Origin: Saprospiraceae bacterium
GTDB taxonomy: Bacteria > Bacteroidota > Bacteroidia > Chitinophagales > Saprospiraceae
DNA: 64,000 nucleotides
Assembly: GCA_027488935.1 (NCBI GenBank)
Contig: JAIYAP010000039.1
Span: 1-64,000 of the forward strand
Direction: 5' to 3'
Numbering within the stretch: position 1 is the stretch's first letter; the number at the start of each line of letters is the position of its first letter. The notes under the pieces were generated by a model. That model saw nothing but the letters and a program-made list of their open reading frames with translations. It ran no database searches and was not told the DNA's origin. This document shows positions 45,968-55,134 of the stretch, piece after piece. The translations under genes were made by a program, and so were the position numbers.

Positions 45968-47151
45968 TCATTGGTTATTTTCATCGCCTCTTCATATACC
46001 GCCTTGGCAACCGCTTTGGCTACTTTTTGATCGAGCGAGGCCGGAATAATGTGTTCGCGGGAAGGCCGTTTGACACATTTGGCAATGGCAAGCGCAGCGG
46101 CCAATTTCATGGCATTGGTGATGGTTTTTGCGCGCGCATCGAGGGCACCCCGGAATATTCCCGGAAATCCGAGTACATTGTTTACCTGATTCGGCATATC
46201 GCTGCGACCAGTTCCGACAATGGCAGCCCCGCCTTTGAGCGCTTCTTCCGGCATAATTTCGGGGGTTGGATTGGCTAAAGCAAGCACCACCGGATTTTTT
46301 GCCATCAATTGAATGTCTTCGGCTTTCAGCAGATTGCCTTCACTTACCCCGATAAATACATCGGCGCCTTTCATGGCATCCAACAAGTTTCCTTGTACAT
46401 TTTCGTTGTTTGAAAAGGCGAGCGTTGCCAGTTTGGCATCGTTCAAATCAATCCGGTTGCGGTGCAAAATGCCTTTTCGATCGCATAAAATGATATTCTT
46501 TACCGAAATTACCGGGTCTTTCGTGCCAACACCCTTCAATAGTTTTGCAATGGCAACCCCGGCTGCTCCGGCGCCATTGATCACAATGTTCATGCTGTTG
46601 ATGTCCTTTTTCAACACCTTGGCAGCATTGATTAAAGCGGCCAACACTACGATGGCCGTTCCGTGCTGATCGTCGTGAAAAACCGGGATACCCAAATCCT
46701 GCAAACGTTCTTCAATTTCAAAACTGCGGGGCGCGGCAAAGTCTTCCAGGTTGATTCCGCCAAAAACAGGCGCAATATTGCGAATGGTACGCACAATTTC
46801 GTCGGTATCCTGGGTAGCTAAACAAATTGGGAAAGCATCAATACCCGCAAACTTCTTGAACAACATGGCTTTACCTTCCATGACCGGAATGGCGGCCAAG
46901 GCCCCAATATTCCCCAATCCCAATACCGCAGAACCATCGCTGATCACCGCTACTGTATTTGACTTAATTGTGTATAGGTAAGCGGCTTCTGGATCTTTCG
47001 CAATGGCTTCACAGGGCGCTGCGACACCAGGAGAGTAAACAGTCGCTAAATCATCTTTGGATTTGACCGGCATCTTGGCATGTACACCGATTTTGCCTTT
47101 GAATTTGCGGTGTAAATCCAAAGAGGCCTGGTAGTAATCTTTTACGGGCAT
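45964..47151 (-). CDS. maeB: NADP-dependent malic enzyme, short form
   Basis: 395 residues, only the malic-enzyme half; the long MaeB type of about 750 residues also has a phosphotransacetylase domain. KMPVKSKDDLATVYSPGVAA, DGSAVLGLGNIGALAAIPVM, the metal-binding NLEDFAAPRSFEIEERL and DDQHGTAIVVLAALINA (DDQHGTA), and NGAGAAGVAIAKLL are all conserved. It decarboxylates malate to pyruvate, making NADPH or NADH. It stands alone between convergent genes. Confidence 0.92.
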   Translation of the reverse strand: MPVKDYYQASLDLHRKFKGKIGVHAKMPVKSKDDLATVYSPGVAAPCEAIAKDPEAAYLYTIKSNTVAVISDGSAVLGLGNIGALAAIPVMEGKAMLFKKFAGIDAFPICLATQDTDEIVRTIRNIAPVFGGINLEDFAAPRSFEIEERLQDLGIPVFHDDQHGTAIVVLAALINAAKVLKKDINSMNIVINGAGAAGVAIAKLLKGVGTKDPVISVKNIILCDRKGILHRNRIDLNDAKLATLAFSNNENVQGNLLDAMKGADVFIGVSEGNLLKAEDIQLMAKNPVVLALANPTPEIMPEEALKGGAAIVGTGRSDMPNQVNNVLGFPGIFRGALDARAKTITNAMKLAAALAIAKCVKRPSREHIIPASLDQKVAKAVAKAVYEEAMKITND

Positions 47152-47278
47152 AGCAAGTGGTTGTTATTGTGGTGTGGCAGGGCTGCCTTTTAATTACGGC
47201 GCGAATGTAGTCGAGAAATTCGACTAGTCCCAAAAATTTTCAAAAAACCATTGTCTATACCAGGAAATATAAATGGGA

Positions 47279-47662
47279 CTATGCCGGATCAGCCACAAAC
47301 CGAATAGAAAGAGAATTTACGCAGTGTCGGGTATTTTTTTCGGTAAAACGTTCACCATCAAACACATGCCCCAAATGACCACCGCAATTGGCACAGGTAA
47401 TTTCTACCCGCTTCATCCCAAAACTTACATCGGTATGCCGGAGGATGGCACCCGGAATTTCGTCATCAAACGAAGGCCAACCACAATGGCTGTCAAACTT
47501 GTCGGAGGAGTTATATAAAGGTGTATTGCAGCGGCGACAAATAAAAATACCTTTTGCTTTGTGGGTAACGTATTCGCCGGTAAAAGCCCGTTCTGTTCCT
47601 TTTTCCGCAATAACGTGGTGCTCTTCGGGCGTCAGGTCATTCCATTCAGGATGGTTGTTCAT
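47279..47662 (-). CDS. msrB: Peptide-methionine (R)-S-oxide reductase, cytoplasmic
   Basis: 127 residues with no signal peptide. Zinc cysteines C42/C45 (CRRC) and C90/C93 (CANC), the GWPSFDDEIP block and the catalytic Cys114 in RHCVNSLSIRF are intact. It repairs methionine-R-sulfoxide in proteins. A second, lipoprotein form is encoded at 63107. Separated by about 127 bases from malic enzyme. Confidence 0.93.
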   Translation of the reverse strand: MNNHPEWNDLTPEEHHVIAEKGTERAFTGEYVTHKAKGIFICRRCNTPLYNSSDKFDSHCGWPSFDDEIPGAILRHTDVSFGMKRVEITCANCGGHLGHVFDGERFTEKNTRHCVNSLSIRFVADPA

Positions 47663-47752
47663 GCTGTGTTCGATTTGTTATATAATGTTGACTTGCAATT
47701 TTAATACAACAAACGCACTTTGTAAAAGATCAGAAAAAGCGGGTAAAAATGT

Positions 47753-48688
47753 TCAATTCCGCCAACGATCATCGGTTAATGCCTCTAAAAAGGCCTTCAG
47801 GTCCGATTTTTCCTCCACACTCAAGCCCAGCGGGCGGGCCAGCAGCGTATCGCGGTTGATGGGATTTTTCACAAATTGGTCGGGCGTATCATAAAACTCG
47901 ATCACCTGCTCGAGGGTTTTGAACATGCCATTGTGCATATACGGACCCGTTACCGCTACATTGCGCAAACCCGGCACCTTGAATTTGCCCAAATCAGCAA
48001 GATCTTTGGTCTGGTTATACCGGCCTTTGTCCTGAAATTCTACGCCATTGTACAAACCTACGTTTCGAAACTCATCGCCCGTAAAATCGGGGGTAAAATG
48101 GCAGTCAAAGCATTTGCCTTTGTTCATAAAGATACGTCGACCGCGCACCGCCGCTGCATCCATGCCATTGGGCTTACCTTTCATATAACGGTCAAAGGGC
48201 GTGTTGGACGTTTCCAGGGTACGGATATAGGCTGCAATGGCCTGACTGACCAATTCAGCATTGGGTGGGGCCTGGAATAACTGCTGAAACAGCACTGCAT
48301 ATTCCGGATGGCGCGTGAGGCGGGCTTCAATCAAGGCAGGATGGGCGCGCATTTCCAAACTATCCTGAACGGGCATCATAACTTGTTGTTCGAGGGTGGC
48401 TGCCCGACCGTCAAAAAAGAAATGTTCTCTGGAACTCATGTTGGTAATGCCCTGGGTATTGCGCCGCCCCAAGCGCCCCCCTACCCCTTTACTAAACGGC
48501 GTAGTGTCCGAAAAAGCAAAAGCAGGTAAATGACAAGAGCCACAACTAATGGTGCTGTCTTCTGATAAAATTGGGTCAAAAAACAGGCGTTCGCCCAGCG
48601 TTTCCACCGTTGGAGGGGCTATTTGGCTGAATGACAACAGCATACCAAACATACCGATCGCAAACCAAAAGAGTTTTCCTTGTTTCAT
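47753..48688 (-). CDS. Di-heme cytochrome c peroxidase
   Basis: 311 residues. The signal region (LFWFAIGMFGMLLSFSQ) precedes two heme-binding motifs: SCGSCH (49-53) and CFDCH near 192. LGRRNTQGITNMSSREHFFF and PGLRNVAVTGPYMHNGMFKT (axial His and Met regions) are typical of the CcpA/MauG family. It reduces peroxide in the periplasm with electrons from small cytochromes. Bacteroidota members may also act in enzyme maturation. Confidence 0.9.
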   Translation of the reverse strand: MKQGKLFWFAIGMFGMLLSFSQIAPPTVETLGERLFFDPILSEDSTISCGSCHLPAFAFSDTTPFSKGVGGRLGRRNTQGITNMSSREHFFFDGRAATLEQQVMMPVQDSLEMRAHPALIEARLTRHPEYAVLFQQLFQAPPNAELVSQAIAAYIRTLETSNTPFDRYMKGKPNGMDAAAVRGRRIFMNKGKCFDCHFTPDFTGDEFRNVGLYNGVEFQDKGRYNQTKDLADLGKFKVPGLRNVAVTGPYMHNGMFKTLEQVIEFYDTPDQFVKNPINRDTLLARPLGLSVEEKSDLKAFLEALTDDRWRN

Positions 48689-48692
48689 GCCG

Positions 48693-48700
48693 CAAAATTA
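48693..48700 (-). promoter_or_regulatory. -7-like box immediately before the peroxidase start
   Basis: taattttg (minus strand, 48700-48693) fits TAnnTTTG and ends four bases before the ATG at 48688, so a transcript from it would be almost leaderless. Confidence 0.35.
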
Positions 48701-48885
48701 GGCGCTGCTGCTGGAATACCAGCTGATGAAAATCATAACGGTTTGTGAAAAAAATGCTAAAAATGAAACCAGGTCCCGGTATTTCCGAAAATAAGCAGCG
48801 AGACCAACAAACAAAATTATCTTTGCCGCCCAAAACAACGGTGGCGTCCATAACTTTTTAGACGTCTGTATGTTTAACGACCATT

Positions 48886-50022
48886 ATGTCCGAGCCAATT
48901 ACATTAAATACCATTGAAGAGGCCTTGATCGACTTTCGGGCTGGCAAGATCATCATTGTTGTAGACGATGAGGACCGCGAAAACGAAGGCGATTTTGTAT
49001 GTGCAGCCGAAACGGTTACCCCGGAGGTGATCAATTTTATGGCGACCCACGGCCGCGGCCTTATTTGCACGCCCATTGAAGAAAAACGCGCCGATGAATT
49101 GGGTTTGAACCTTATGGTCCATTCCAATACTGCGCTGCACGAAACGGCCTTTACGGTTTCCATCGACCTGATTGGGCATGGATGCTCGACGGGCATCAGT
49201 GCTTATGACCGCGCCACCGGGATCCGTTATTTAACCGATCCGACGGCAAAAGGAACCGATTATGCACGTCCGGGCCATATTTTCCCACTTCGGGCAAAAT
49301 CCGGCGGTGTTTTACGGCGCACCGGTCATACGGAGGCAACCGTCGACCTCGCGCGGATGGCGGGTATGTACCCGGCGGGCGTGCTCGTGGAAATCCTCAA
49401 TGCCGATGGTACCATGGCCCGATTGCCGCAACTGCTGGAAATTGCCAAGCAACACGACCTTAAAATCATTTCCATCGATGACCTGGTGGCCTATCGCATG
49501 CGCAGCGAACGCCTGGTAAAACGGGAATTGGAAATGAACATGCAAACCATTTATGGCGAATTTGAAGCCATTGTATATACCGATGTGGCCAGTGGTGACA
49601 CCCATTTAGTGTTAAAAAAAGGCAGCTGGGCCGACGATGAACCCGTGCTGGTACGCATGCACTCCTGGTCGGAAACAGGCGGTATTCTCGGCAATTTATT
49701 GGCCGATTATGGCACGCAAATCTCCTCGGCACTGCAAGAAATCGCCAAAAATGGCAAAGGTGCTTTTGTGTACCTGCGTCAGGGCGACAAAGCGAATTTA
49801 CTTGCTAAGTTGAAGTATTACAAGCAGTTAGCCGATGAAGGCTCGGCCGATAAATTTGAATTGCATACCAATTTGGGCAAAAAAGACTTCGGTGTTGGCG
49901 CCCAGATTTTGCGGGATTTGAAAATATCAAAAATCCGACTGCTCACCAACCATCCCAAGCCCCGCACCGGCTTTATCGGGTACGGATTGGAGGTTGTGGA
50001 GAATTTGAAAATTGGGGAGTAA
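48886..50022 (+). CDS. ribB: 3,4-dihydroxy-2-butanone-4-phosphate synthase with degenerate GTP cyclohydrolase II domain
   Basis: 378 residues. Residues 1-205 are the DHBP synthase: DDEDRENEGDFVCAAE, THGRGLICTP and RPGHIFPLRAK with RTGHTEATVDLARM are all conserved. Residues 215-378 align with GTP cyclohydrolase II, but the three zinc cysteines are replaced (Ser262, Ala273, Tyr275), and the RQEGR block reads RQGDK. The usual C-terminal end is missing. This is the RibBX-like pattern, so it should make only the four-carbon riboflavin precursor; a separate RibA is expected elsewhere in the genome. Confidence 0.9.
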   Translation: MSEPITLNTIEEALIDFRAGKIIIVVDDEDRENEGDFVCAAETVTPEVINFMATHGRGLICTPIEEKRADELGLNLMVHSNTALHETAFTVSIDLIGHGCSTGISAYDRATGIRYLTDPTAKGTDYARPGHIFPLRAKSGGVLRRTGHTEATVDLARMAGMYPAGVLVEILNADGTMARLPQLLEIAKQHDLKIISIDDLVAYRMRSERLVKRELEMNMQTIYGEFEAIVYTDVASGDTHLVLKKGSWADDEPVLVRMHSWSETGGILGNLLADYGTQISSALQEIAKNGKGAFVYLRQGDKANLLAKLKYYKQLADEGSADKFELHTNLGKKDFGVGAQILRDLKISKIRLLTNHPKPRTGFIGYGLEVVENLKIGE

Positions 50023-50055
50023 GTGCGCTAGGCATTTAAAAACAACCATAATTGT

Positions 50056-50063
50056 TATTTTTG
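50056..50063 (+). promoter_or_regulatory. -7-like box immediately before ubiE
   Basis: tatttttg fits TAnnTTTG and lies nine bases before the ATG at 50073; initiation about seven bases downstream would give a nearly leaderless mRNA. No good -33 element was seen. Confidence 0.35.
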
Positions 50064-50072
50064 CGTCATCAC

Positions 50073-50828
50073 ATGGAAAAGCAGCAAACGGTACAACCGT
50101 ACAATAGCGGCGAAGGCAAAAAAGCCGAAGTCGAACAAATGTTTGATAAAATAGCCCCGCGGTATGATCTGCTCAACCGGGTTTTGTCGTTGGGCATTGA
50201 TGTATCGTGGCGTAAAAAAGCCATTGGTTATCTGAACGGCCGAGAAGGCATGGACATTCTGGATGTTGCAACCGGCACCGCCGATGTAGCCTTGATGATG
50301 GCCAAAAAATTGAAACCGAAGAAAGTCATCGGAATCGATATTGCCAACCAAATGCTCGATTTCGGTCGGATTAAAATCAATGCGCAACAGTTGGAAACGC
50401 TGGTTACCCTCGAAACGGGCGACAGTGAAAACCTGCGCTTTGAAGACGAAACCTTTGATGCGGTGACCGTGGCGTTTGGGGTGCGCAACTTTGAAAACCT
50501 GGAGAAAGGATTGTCCGAAATGCTGCGGGTTTTACGCCCTGGCGGACGGGTGGTGATCCTGGAATTTTCCAAACCACATGTTTTTCCATTTAAACAACTA
50601 TACAATGCATACTTTAAATACGTTTTACCCTTCATCGGACGTTTAACAAGTCGGGATGTACGGGCATACACGTATTTGTTCGAAAGTGTGCAAGTATTCC
50701 CCGAAGGCGAACGCTTCCTTCATATTTTAACCAAAACAGGTTACCAAGACCCGATATGCGAAAGATTAACGTTAGGAATTTGCTCCATTTACAGCGCGGT
50801 GAAAGCATCCAACGCATCCAACAATTAA
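50073..50828 (+). CDS. ubiE: Demethylmenaquinone methyltransferase
   Basis: 251 residues from the ATG at 50073 (MEKQQTVQPYNSGEGKK); a TTG seven codons earlier is rejected. VEQMFDKIAPRYDLLNRVLS is the UbiE/MenG start, ILDVATGTADVALMM the SAM loop, and AVTVAFGVRNFENLEKGL and LRPGGRVVILEFSKP are family blocks. It adds the methyl group in the last step of menaquinone synthesis. Its TAA stop overlaps the ATG of porT (TAATG at 50826-50830). Confidence 0.95.
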   Translation: MEKQQTVQPYNSGEGKKAEVEQMFDKIAPRYDLLNRVLSLGIDVSWRKKAIGYLNGREGMDILDVATGTADVALMMAKKLKPKKVIGIDIANQMLDFGRIKINAQQLETLVTLETGDSENLRFEDETFDAVTVAFGVRNFENLEKGLSEMLRVLRPGGRVVILEFSKPHVFPFKQLYNAYFKYVLPFIGRLTSRDVRAYTYLFESVQVFPEGERFLHILTKTGYQDPICERLTLGICSIYSAVKASNASNN

Positions 50829-51526
50829 TGCTTGGCGCCCTGCTCCTGGTGCTGTTGAGCACTTCGGATGTACAGGCGCAATTTAATCAAGGCTCGAACA
50901 TCAATTACCTCGATTTTCAGTCCAAACCTTATTATTTTGGGATTACTTTGGGTTATAACCAGAGCAATTTCCGCATTTACCATTCCAAAAATTTTATCCG
51001 CAACGACTCTTTCGCCACGGTAGAATCGATCAACGGACCGGGTTTTAACCTGGGTATTGTGTCCAATTTGAAAATTGGCGAGTACTTTGACATCCGGTTT
51101 TTGCCGACGCTTTCTTTTGTGGAACGCAACATTCGGTACAGTCCTGCAGGCGATGCGGGTCGCATTATTTCGCGGCCTATTGAGTCTGTTTTGGTCGAAT
51201 TACCGTTTCAGGTACGCTATAAATCGGCCCCTTACCACGATTGTCGCTTGTTTGTCATAGCGGGCGTCAAATATTCCTTTGACGTAGCCAGTGATTCGCG
51301 CACCCGCCAATCGGCAAGTCTGGTAAAAATCGCCCCCACCGATTTCCAACTGGAGTATGGTGCCGGCGTGCAGTTCTTCTTCCCTTATTTCATATTTTCT
51401 CCCGAGTTGAAAATTTCGCAGGGCCTTAACAACATCCTGATTTTCAACGACCGCTTGGAGCAAAGTAATGTGATCGAAAAAGTGCTGTCACGCTGTCTGA
51501 CGATTTCGTTGCATTTTGAAGGTTAA
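50828..51526 (+). CDS. porT: PorT family protein, type IX secretion component
   Basis: 232 residues from the ATG at 50828, which gives a clean signal peptide (LGALLLVLLSTSDVQAQ). An earlier in-frame ATG at 50756 lies inside ubiE and would bury the signal. The barrel-like body has YYFGITLGYNQSNFRIYHS, FNLGIVSNLKIGEYFDIRF, PIESVLVELPFQVRYKS and PTDFQLEYGAGVQFFFPYF, as in PorT. PorT is an outer-membrane protein needed for T9SS. The ubiE-porT order is typical of Bacteroidota. Confidence 0.9.
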   Translation: MLGALLLVLLSTSDVQAQFNQGSNINYLDFQSKPYYFGITLGYNQSNFRIYHSKNFIRNDSFATVESINGPGFNLGIVSNLKIGEYFDIRFLPTLSFVERNIRYSPAGDAGRIISRPIESVLVELPFQVRYKSAPYHDCRLFVIAGVKYSFDVASDSRTRQSASLVKIAPTDFQLEYGAGVQFFFPYFIFSPELKISQGLNNILIFNDRLEQSNVIEKVLSRCLTISLHFEG

Positions 51527-51565
51527 ACGCAACCTTTTGCATATTTTTGGGGTTGAAACGAACTT

Positions 51566-53539
51566 ATGATCCCACCCAAACAGGTACAGGAAATATTGGA
51601 TCTCACCCGCATTGAAGAGGTGATTGAAGATTTTGTTACCTTGCGCAAACGCGGGGTGAACCTGATTGGCCTGTGCCCGTTCCACAACGAAAAATCTCCT
51701 TCGTTTAACGTAAACCCCACCCGCAACATTTTCAAGTGTTTCGGGTGCGGCAAAGGGGGCGATGCCGTGACCTTTTTAATGGAACACGAGCATTTTTCCT
51801 ACCCCGATGCCCTGCGCTGGTTGGCCCGCAAATACAATGTGGAAATTCAGGAAATTGTGCGTTCCCCGGAACAGGTGGCGGAAATACAATACACAGATTC
51901 CTTATATATTGTAAATGATTTTGCACTCCAGCATTTTCAACAGCAATTGTTTGATACCGATGAAGGCAAATCGGTAGCGCTGTCCTATTTCAAACAACGC
52001 GGTTTGCGGGAAGAAACCATCCGCAATTTTGGACTGGGGTATGCGCCCGACCAATGGGATTTATTGTTAAAAACAGCCAAATCCAAAGGGCATGACCCGG
52101 ATATGCTGCGCAAACTAGGCTTGGTCAACCAGGAAGCCACCCGCGATTTTTTCCGTGCGCGGGTGATGTTTGCCGTCCATAATTTATCGGGTAAAGTGGC
52201 CGCTTTTGCCGGACGCACCATGTCGTCAGATAAAAACACCCCAAAATATATAAATAGCCCGGAAACGGAGATTTATGTAAAAAATAAGATCCTGTACGGG
52301 GCTTTTCAGGCCAAAAAAGCAATTCGGCAAAAAGACGAGTGTATTCTGGTGGAAGGGTACATGGATGTGATTTCCCTGCACCAGGCGGGCATCGAAAATG
52401 TGGTGGCCTCCAGCGGCACTTCGCTTACGGAAGGCCAGTTGCAACTGATTAAACGCAATACCAATAATTTAAAAATACTATACGATGGCGACCCGGCGGG
52501 CATCAAGGCAGCTTTGCGCGGCCTCGACCTGGCTTTGGAGCAGGATATGAATGTGCGCATTGTATTGCTGCCCCATAAAGAAGACCCGGATAGTTATGTA
52601 CAAAAGTATGGTGGTGAAGCATTTACGGAGTTTACCACCCGCGAATCGAAAGATTTTATTTTGTTTAAGACACAGTTATTGCTGGCCGAAACCAAAGGAG
52701 ATCCGATTAAAAAATCGATATTGGTGAAGGATATTGTGGCCAGCATTGCCAAAATACCCGATCCGATCAAGCGGAGCCTGTATTTGCGCGAATGCAGCGC
52801 GTTGATGGAGGTGGACGAAAATGCGTTGGTGAGCGAGATCAACAAACTGATTCAAACTGCCCTGAAGAAAAAGGCCGATAAAGATGCCCGCTCACCAAGC
52901 GCGGCTTCTGATTCACCCGATGTAGCGCCCAATCCTGAATTTCCAACGGCCGACCCGGCCTTGGTAACGCCCCGCGAACGGCCAGTTCAAAAAGGCGATG
53001 AATTTCAGGAGCGGGATATTGTGCGCTTGTTGGTGTTGTATGGCGAACAAATGCTGCCCAAAGAACAAATGACCGTGGCGGCTTATATATTGCTGGATAT
53101 TGAAGAGTCGCTGGATACGTTTGATTTCCCCTTGTACGGGCGTTTTGCCCGCGAATACCATCAAATGATCGTCGAAGGAAAATCCGTGGATCGACACTAT
53201 TTTTTGAACCACGAAAATCCGCAGATTTGCGAACTGACCGTGAATATATTGAGTATGCCCTGGGAAATGTCTCCCAACTGGGAGGAGCGCTTCAACAATC
53301 CGTTGCAAAACCAGCCCATGCCCGATTTGAACTTCGACATCGATGCCCGACAGGCCCTGGATCGGTTTAAACTGCGCAAATTGATGAAAATGTGCGAAAT
53401 TAACCTCGTGCGCATTCGGGCCGCCTCCGAGGAGGGTGACATGGATACGATGATGCATTATATGCGGGTACAGCAAAAACTGAATGAATCGCGCAATGAA
53501 TTGGCGGCCCGGGTAGGGACCGTGGTGCTGTCGAAGTGA
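51566..53539 (+). CDS. dnaG: DNA primase
   Basis: 657 residues. Residues 1-95 hold the CHC2 zinc finger (Cys37, His40, Cys58, Cys61), then an RNA-polymerase-like core and the Toprim domain (ECILVEGYMDVISLHQ; LYDGDPAGIKAALRGLDL). The C-terminal third is a helical region that contacts the DnaB helicase. It makes RNA primers at the replication fork. It is 39 bases after porT, and a -7-like box (51542-51549) lies in the gap. Confidence 0.95.
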   Translation: MIPPKQVQEILDLTRIEEVIEDFVTLRKRGVNLIGLCPFHNEKSPSFNVNPTRNIFKCFGCGKGGDAVTFLMEHEHFSYPDALRWLARKYNVEIQEIVRSPEQVAEIQYTDSLYIVNDFALQHFQQQLFDTDEGKSVALSYFKQRGLREETIRNFGLGYAPDQWDLLLKTAKSKGHDPDMLRKLGLVNQEATRDFFRARVMFAVHNLSGKVAAFAGRTMSSDKNTPKYINSPETEIYVKNKILYGAFQAKKAIRQKDECILVEGYMDVISLHQAGIENVVASSGTSLTEGQLQLIKRNTNNLKILYDGDPAGIKAALRGLDLALEQDMNVRIVLLPHKEDPDSYVQKYGGEAFTEFTTRESKDFILFKTQLLLAETKGDPIKKSILVKDIVASIAKIPDPIKRSLYLRECSALMEVDENALVSEINKLIQTALKKKADKDARSPSAASDSPDVAPNPEFPTADPALVTPRERPVQKGDEFQERDIVRLLVLYGEQMLPKEQMTVAAYILLDIEESLDTFDFPLYGRFAREYHQMIVEGKSVDRHYFLNHENPQICELTVNILSMPWEMSPNWEERFNNPLQNQPMPDLNFDIDARQALDRFKLRKLMKMCEINLVRIRAASEEGDMDTMMHYMRVQQKLNESRNELAARVGTVVLSK

Positions 53540-53585
53540 TTTGGAAATTTTTACGATTGCCCTTACTTTTGAACAAAATAATGTG

Positions 53586-54167
53586 ATGCAAGCAGATTTT
53601 GCAAAACCTACCATACCCAAAAGTCGGAAAAAAATACTGACTTATGATGATTATGCTGCGCTTACTCCGGCAGGTAGCAGCTCCTATGAATTATTAAACG
53701 GAAAAATAATCGAAATGCCTTCCCCTACCCCCGCGCACCAAAGGGTTGCCAGACAATTATTTAAAAAAATGGATGCTTTTGTGGAACTAAACCAGTTAGG
53801 TGAGTTGTTTTTTGCACCATTGGACACTGTTTTTGACCAAACCAATACGTTTCAGCCGGATATTTTATTTATTTCAAAAAGCCGCAGTGCCATTATTGAA
53901 GCAAAAAAAATTGATGGCGCACCTGATTTGGTCGTAGAAATCTTGTCGGATGGAAATACCGCCAAGGAAATGAGTTATAAAAAATACATCTATGAATCCA
54001 GCGGGGTTTTGGAATATTGGATTGTAAATTTACTCAAACAGACCGTTACCGTTTATAACAATATAGAAGGTGAGTTGCTGCCTTCCGGCATTTTTCCCCC
54101 CTCAGAAAAGGCCATTTCTCAAATTTTATCCGGCTTTGAGCTGCCTGTAAGCGATCTGTTCGGTTAA
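53586..54167 (+). CDS. Uma2 family (DUF820) PD-(D/E)XK protein
   Basis: 193 residues from the ATG at 53586; a TTG at 53541 would add 15 unlikely residues. YDDYAALTPAGSSSYELLNG, MPSPTPAHQRVARQLFKK, FQPDILFISK and PDLVVEILSD are the Uma2 blocks: the PDI...EI acidic residues belong to a nuclease-like fold, but no specific cut is known. This family is abundant in cyanobacteria and sporadic in Bacteroidota. Function unknown. Confidence 0.88.
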   Translation: MQADFAKPTIPKSRKKILTYDDYAALTPAGSSSYELLNGKIIEMPSPTPAHQRVARQLFKKMDAFVELNQLGELFFAPLDTVFDQTNTFQPDILFISKSRSAIIEAKKIDGAPDLVVEILSDGNTAKEMSYKKYIYESSGVLEYWIVNLLKQTVTVYNNIEGELLPSGIFPPSEKAISQILSGFELPVSDLFG

Positions 54168-54204
54168 TTTTATTTCCTGAACACGTCCTTGACGAAATTA
54201 AAAC

Positions 54205-55134
54205 ATGACACTCACCATTTTAGGCAATTCCGCGGGCGGACCGTTCCACGGAAGACATTATACTGCCCATTTTTTACAGGTTGAAAATTCGTATTTCCTG
54301 ATTGATTGTGGCGAGGGCACGCAAATGCAAATGTTTCAGTACCGCACCAAAACGGAACGGGTCAACCAGATTTTTATCACCCATTTGCATGGCGATCACA
54401 TGTTTGGCTTGTTGGGCCTGATTACCAATTGGTCGCTCAAGGGACGCACGGCGCCTTTGCAGATTTTTGCACCACCGGGCTTAGCGGAATGGATTGAAAC
54501 GACTTGTCGGGTTTGTTCGGTACGCCTTCCCTACTCCATCGAGTTTGTGGTGGTAGATGCTTCGGTATCCCAAAAGGTTTTTGAAAATGCTGTTGTGGAG
54601 GTTTGGACCGTGCCGTTGAACCATCGTACTGCCTGTGCGGGCTGGATTTTTAAAGAGAAAGAAAAGCCGCGCAATATCCTGAAAACCAAAATTGACGAAT
54701 ATCAAATTCATTATAGTTTGATTCCGGGTATTAAAGCGGGCAATGATTTACAATTGCCTGATGGCCAAATCGTTGCAAATGCCGAGTTAACCACACCGCC
54801 GCCTCGGCCGCTTTCTTATGCTTTTTGCAGCGATACTGCCCCCTCCGATGCGGTAGTAGCGGCAGTAAAAGGTGTGGATGTGTTGTATCATGAGGCTACT
54901 TTCACAAACGAACACGTGGAAGAAGCGCTTATTTCCTTCCATTCAACAGCAGCCCAGGCGGCACAAATTGCTAAAGATTCTGAAGTGGGTCAACTTATTT
55001 TGGGCCATTTTTCGGGCAGATATGCCGATGCGGAACAACATTTAGCGGAAGCACGTGTTATTTTTTCCAATACGATTGCTGCAGAAGAAGGGATACCCAT
55101 CGAAATTACGGCAAATGACGATATTAAAATATGA
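54205..55134 (+). CDS. rnz: Ribonuclease Z
   Basis: 309 residues, metallo-beta-lactamase fold. ILGNSAGGPFHGRHYTAHFL, FLIDCGEGTQMQMFQ and the zinc motif HLHGDH (60-65) are diagnostic; further ligands are in YCFCSDTAPSD-like YAFCSDTAPSD, VLYHEATF and HFSGRY. It removes the 3' trailer from tRNA precursors. The downstream subtilase start overlaps its stop (ATGA at 55131-55134). Confidence 0.93.
   Translation: MTLTILGNSAGGPFHGRHYTAHFLQVENSYFLIDCGEGTQMQMFQYRTKTERVNQIFITHLHGDHMFGLLGLITNWSLKGRTAPLQIFAPPGLAEWIETTCRVCSVRLPYSIEFVVVDASVSQKVFENAVVEVWTVPLNHRTACAGWIFKEKEKPRNILKTKIDEYQIHYSLIPGIKAGNDLQLPDGQIVANAELTTPPPRPLSYAFCSDTAPSDAVVAAVKGVDVLYHEATFTNEHVEEALISFHSTAAQAAQIAKDSEVGQLILGHFSGRYADAEQHLAEARVIFSNTIAAEEGIPIEITANDDIKI

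Noticed and set aside
48826-48885. FMN riboswitch before ribB
   Set aside because: The leader is only about 60 bases and has none of the expected conserved stems.
50756-50827. Earlier start for porT inside ubiE
   Set aside because: It would place 24 residues ahead of a clear signal peptide that begins at the ATG at 50828.
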